A stretch of DNA of 64,000 nt from the NCBI GenBank assembly GCA_040904825.1, contig JBBDSU010000060.1:1-64000 (forward strand), written 5' to 3'. Position 1 is the stretch's first letter, and each line of letters begins with the position of its first letter. The stretch comes from JBBDSU01 sp040904825 (GTDB lineage Bacteria > Actinomycetota > Nitriliruptoria > Nitriliruptorales > Nitriliruptoraceae). The translations under genes and the position numbers were made by a program. Of the stretch, positions 62,489 through 64,000 are shown in pieces. The notes beneath the pieces are model-generated. The model was not told the DNA's origin. It was given only the letters and a program-made list of their open reading frames with translations, and searched no databases.

Positions 62489-63334
62489 GTGGGGGATGTG
62501 CTCGCACGCCGAGATGAAGCATTGTCCGTTGACGATGTCGTTGCGCTCCTGCGTAATCGTGTCGAGGGCGCCATCGTCGATACCACGACTGAGTTCCGGA
62601 CGTTCACCGTTCATGTTGCTCCCGACGCGTGGGTCGAAGTTGCCCGCGTCTGTCGTGATGAACGGGTGCTCGATTTCGACATGTTCGACTGCCTCTTCGG
62701 CGTGGATGCGAAACAGGAGGGCTTCGACGTCGTGGCAGTCCTCTACTCGACGTCGACGGGTCTTCGCATCGCCTTGCGTACCCGCTGTGATGGTGGTCGG
62801 GATGCGCCAACGTGCCCGTCGATCACCGACATCTACCGGGGTGCTGACTGGATGGAACGCGAAACCTGGGACATGTTCGGGATCGAGTTTCCCGGTCATC
62901 CTGGGTTGGCCCCGCGGTTGCTCACGGTGGAGAACTTCGAAGGTTGGCCGCTGCGCAAGGACTTCATGCTGACCGCCCGTGTTGCCAAGCCGTGGCCCGG
63001 CGTCAAGGAACCCGTCGAACTCGACGAGGATGGCAATGTCATCGAGCGGGTGACCGGCATCGGTGACGCGCCCGGTCCCTACGACCTCGACAAGGCCATG
63101 GCTGAGCAGGCCAAGGCGGCCAACCCTTCGGCGGCCGACCAAGACGACGCCGCAACCGACGACGACACTGCTGATGCCGCCGCCGAAGTTTCCGCTGGCG
63201 ACGATGACGCGGCGGACGCTGCCAAGGCCAAGGCTGACGACCGGCGCAAGGAACAGGCCGAGGCACGTCGACGCAAGGCGGCTGAGCAGGCTGAAGCAAC
63301 AGACGCGGATGCCGGCGACAAGGACGACGCGTGA
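62489..63334 (+). CDS. nuoC2: Second NADH-quinone oxidoreductase-type subunit C with Ala/Asp-rich tail
   Basis: A 281-aa NuoC paralogue. The core has FDCLFGVDAKQEGFDVVAVL, PSITDIYRGADWMERETWDM, FGIEFPGHPGL and GWPLRKDFML. From about residue 195 on, the protein is a low-complexity Ala/Asp/Lys-rich tail of some 85 residues. GTG 62489 has GGAGGG (62478-62483) 5 bases upstream. The stop overlaps the nuoD2 GTG by 4 bp (GTGA) at 63331-63334. The 3' end is the duplicated flank of gap 2, but the gene itself is complete. Confidence 0.93.
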   Translation: MGDVLARRDEALSVDDVVALLRNRVEGAIVDTTTEFRTFTVHVAPDAWVEVARVCRDERVLDFDMFDCLFGVDAKQEGFDVVAVLYSTSTGLRIALRTRCDGGRDAPTCPSITDIYRGADWMERETWDMFGIEFPGHPGLAPRLLTVENFEGWPLRKDFMLTARVAKPWPGVKEPVELDEDGNVIERVTGIGDAPGPYDLDKAMAEQAKAANPSAADQDDAATDDDTADAAAEVSAGDDDAADAAKAKADDRRKEQAEARRRKAAEQAEATDADAGDKDDA

Positions 63335-63513
63335 GTGACTTAACCACGCGTGATCAGGTCCANNNNNNNNNNNNNNNNNNNNNNNNNNNNNNNNNNNNNN
63401 NNNNNNNNNNNNNNNNNNNNNNNNNNNNNNNNNNNNNNNNNNNNNNNNNNNNNNNNNNNNNNCCGGCGACAAGGACGACGCGTGAGTGACTTAACCACGC
63501 GTGATCAGGTCCA
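63312..63513. other. Assembly gap 2: 100 N flanked by identical 51-bp contig ends
   Basis: 63312-63362 and 63463-63513 are identical (51 bp, containing the nuoC2 end and nuoD2 start), around exactly 100 Ns (63363-63462). As at gap 1, this is an unmerged contig overlap. The second copy yields a false extra nuoC2 tail and nuoD2 start. Confidence 0.95.
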
Positions 63514-64000
63514 CCCGGGTACCGCCCCCGGTGAGGACATTCACCTTGAGATCCTCGGTGACGGCGATTTTGCGACCGCCGACATGTCGCTGTCCATCGG
63601 GCCGGCGCACCCGGCGACCCACGGGGTGTTCCGGATCGTGCTGCAGATGGACGGTGAGCGGGTTGTCGATGCCTATCCGGTGATTGGCTACATGCACCGG
63701 GGCTTCGAAAAACTGGCTGAGCACCGTGACTATCGCCAGATCAAAGCGCTGGTCAACCGGCACGACTGGTTGTCCGGATTCAGCAATGAGCTTGGCGTGG
63801 CACTGGCGGTCGAGCAGATGCTCGAGATGGAGGTGCCCGAGCGCGCCCAGTGGATCCGGATGCTGATCGCTGAGTGGAACCGGATTCTCAACCACCTGAT
63901 GTTCGTTGGATCGTTCGCGATCGAGCTCGGGGCGATCACACCGATGTTCTACGCTTTCCGTGAACGCGAAGACATCCAGCATCTGCTCGAGTCGGCGACG
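63482..64000 (+). CDS. nuoD2: Second NADH-quinone oxidoreductase-type subunit D (3' truncated by window)
   Basis: The first 173 codons of a NuoD paralogue. Seen are SIGPAHPATHGVFRIVLQMD, IGYMHRGFEKLAE, RHDWLSGFSNELGVALAVEQ, EVPERAQWIRMLIAEWNRIL and NHLMFVGSFAIELGAITPMF. The GTG at 63482 lies in the post-gap copy of the repeated flank. The equivalent GTG at 63331 overlaps the nuoC2 stop in the pre-gap copy, and merging makes them the same codon. The rest of the gene and any nuoH2-N2 lie beyond the window. Confidence 0.92.
   Translation, partial: MSDLTTRDQVHPGTAPGEDIHLEILGDGDFATADMSLSIGPAHPATHGVFRIVLQMDGERVVDAYPVIGYMHRGFEKLAEHRDYRQIKALVNRHDWLSGFSNELGVALAVEQMLEMEVPERAQWIRMLIAEWNRILNHLMFVGSFAIELGAITPMFYAFREREDIQHLLESAT

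Overview
The window is high-GC DNA from an actinomycete-type bacterium (Actinomycetota). Two mycothiol genes (mshA, mshD), an orphan GlnR-type regulator facing mshD, Rex next to hemA, the classical menaquinone pathway and a 14-subunit complex I followed by a second nuo cluster all support this. The quinol-cytochrome c reductase is not the QcrCAB arrangement of Streptomyces or Mycobacterium. It is a split, cytochrome b6/subunit IV-like complex, so I suspect a deep-branching class (Acidimicrobiia- or Nitriliruptoria-like). That placement is inference only. There are no phage genes, insertion sequences, CRISPR arrays or rRNA. The sequence is a scaffold with two 100-N gaps (6179-6278 and 63363-63462). 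Each gap is flanked by the same 51-55 bp on both sides, so they are unmerged contig overlaps.

Layout: 1-53 partial tRNA-Lys (minus). 285-5659: mycothiol, nitrogen, sulfur and redox genes (mshD, glnR, an HTH-TusA fusion regulator, a DUF4395 membrane protein, a thioredoxin-like protein, ygfZ, a bcp-type peroxiredoxin). 5858-10425: ppa (interrupted by gap 1), a GNAT/FemAB-like protein, mshA, a YbjN protein, proC. 10422-15121: a MacA/MacB-like export system and an AcuC-like deacetylase. 15425-23244: a membrane protein, a glutaredoxin-like protein, rex, then the heme genes hemA-C-D-B-L. 23513-28675: a seven-gene cytochrome b6-type electron-transfer complex containing a 2x[4Fe-4S] ferredoxin and two unrecognised membrane proteins. 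28826-33165: System II cytochrome c maturation (TlpA-like, CcdA, ResB, CcsA). 33171-43415: menaquinone synthesis (menE, menB, menA, menC, menD, menF with a MerR-like gene, menG, menJ-like). 43576-59033: nuoA-N. 59030-61476: polyprenyl diphosphate synthase, a DUF2993 protein, uracil-DNA glycosylase. 61580-64000: a second nuo cluster, nuoA2-B2-C2-D2, running off the window.

Taken together this is a respiratory-chain block. Heme is made, cytochromes c are matured, menaquinone with its isoprenoid tail is made, and the quinone is reduced by complex I and oxidised by the b6-type complex. The order mshA-ybjN-proC-hemACDB-hemL-tlpA-ccdA-resB-ccsA-men genes-polyprenyl synthase matches, from memory, the Mycobacterium tuberculosis interval Rv0486 to Rv0562. 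Here the b6-type complex and nuo operon are inserted at pathway-appropriate points. A perfect 42-bp inverted repeat between menG and menJ contains a core that fits the Rex operator, and rex itself lies 25 kb upstream. Redox control of the menJ-nuo unit is therefore a reasonable hypothesis.

The best candidates for something undescribed are the ferredoxin-containing b6-type complex, with an APWY motif in place of PEWY and a Cys aligned with the covalent heme-ci site, and the cysteine-free HTH-TusA fusion next to DUF4395 and a thioredoxin.
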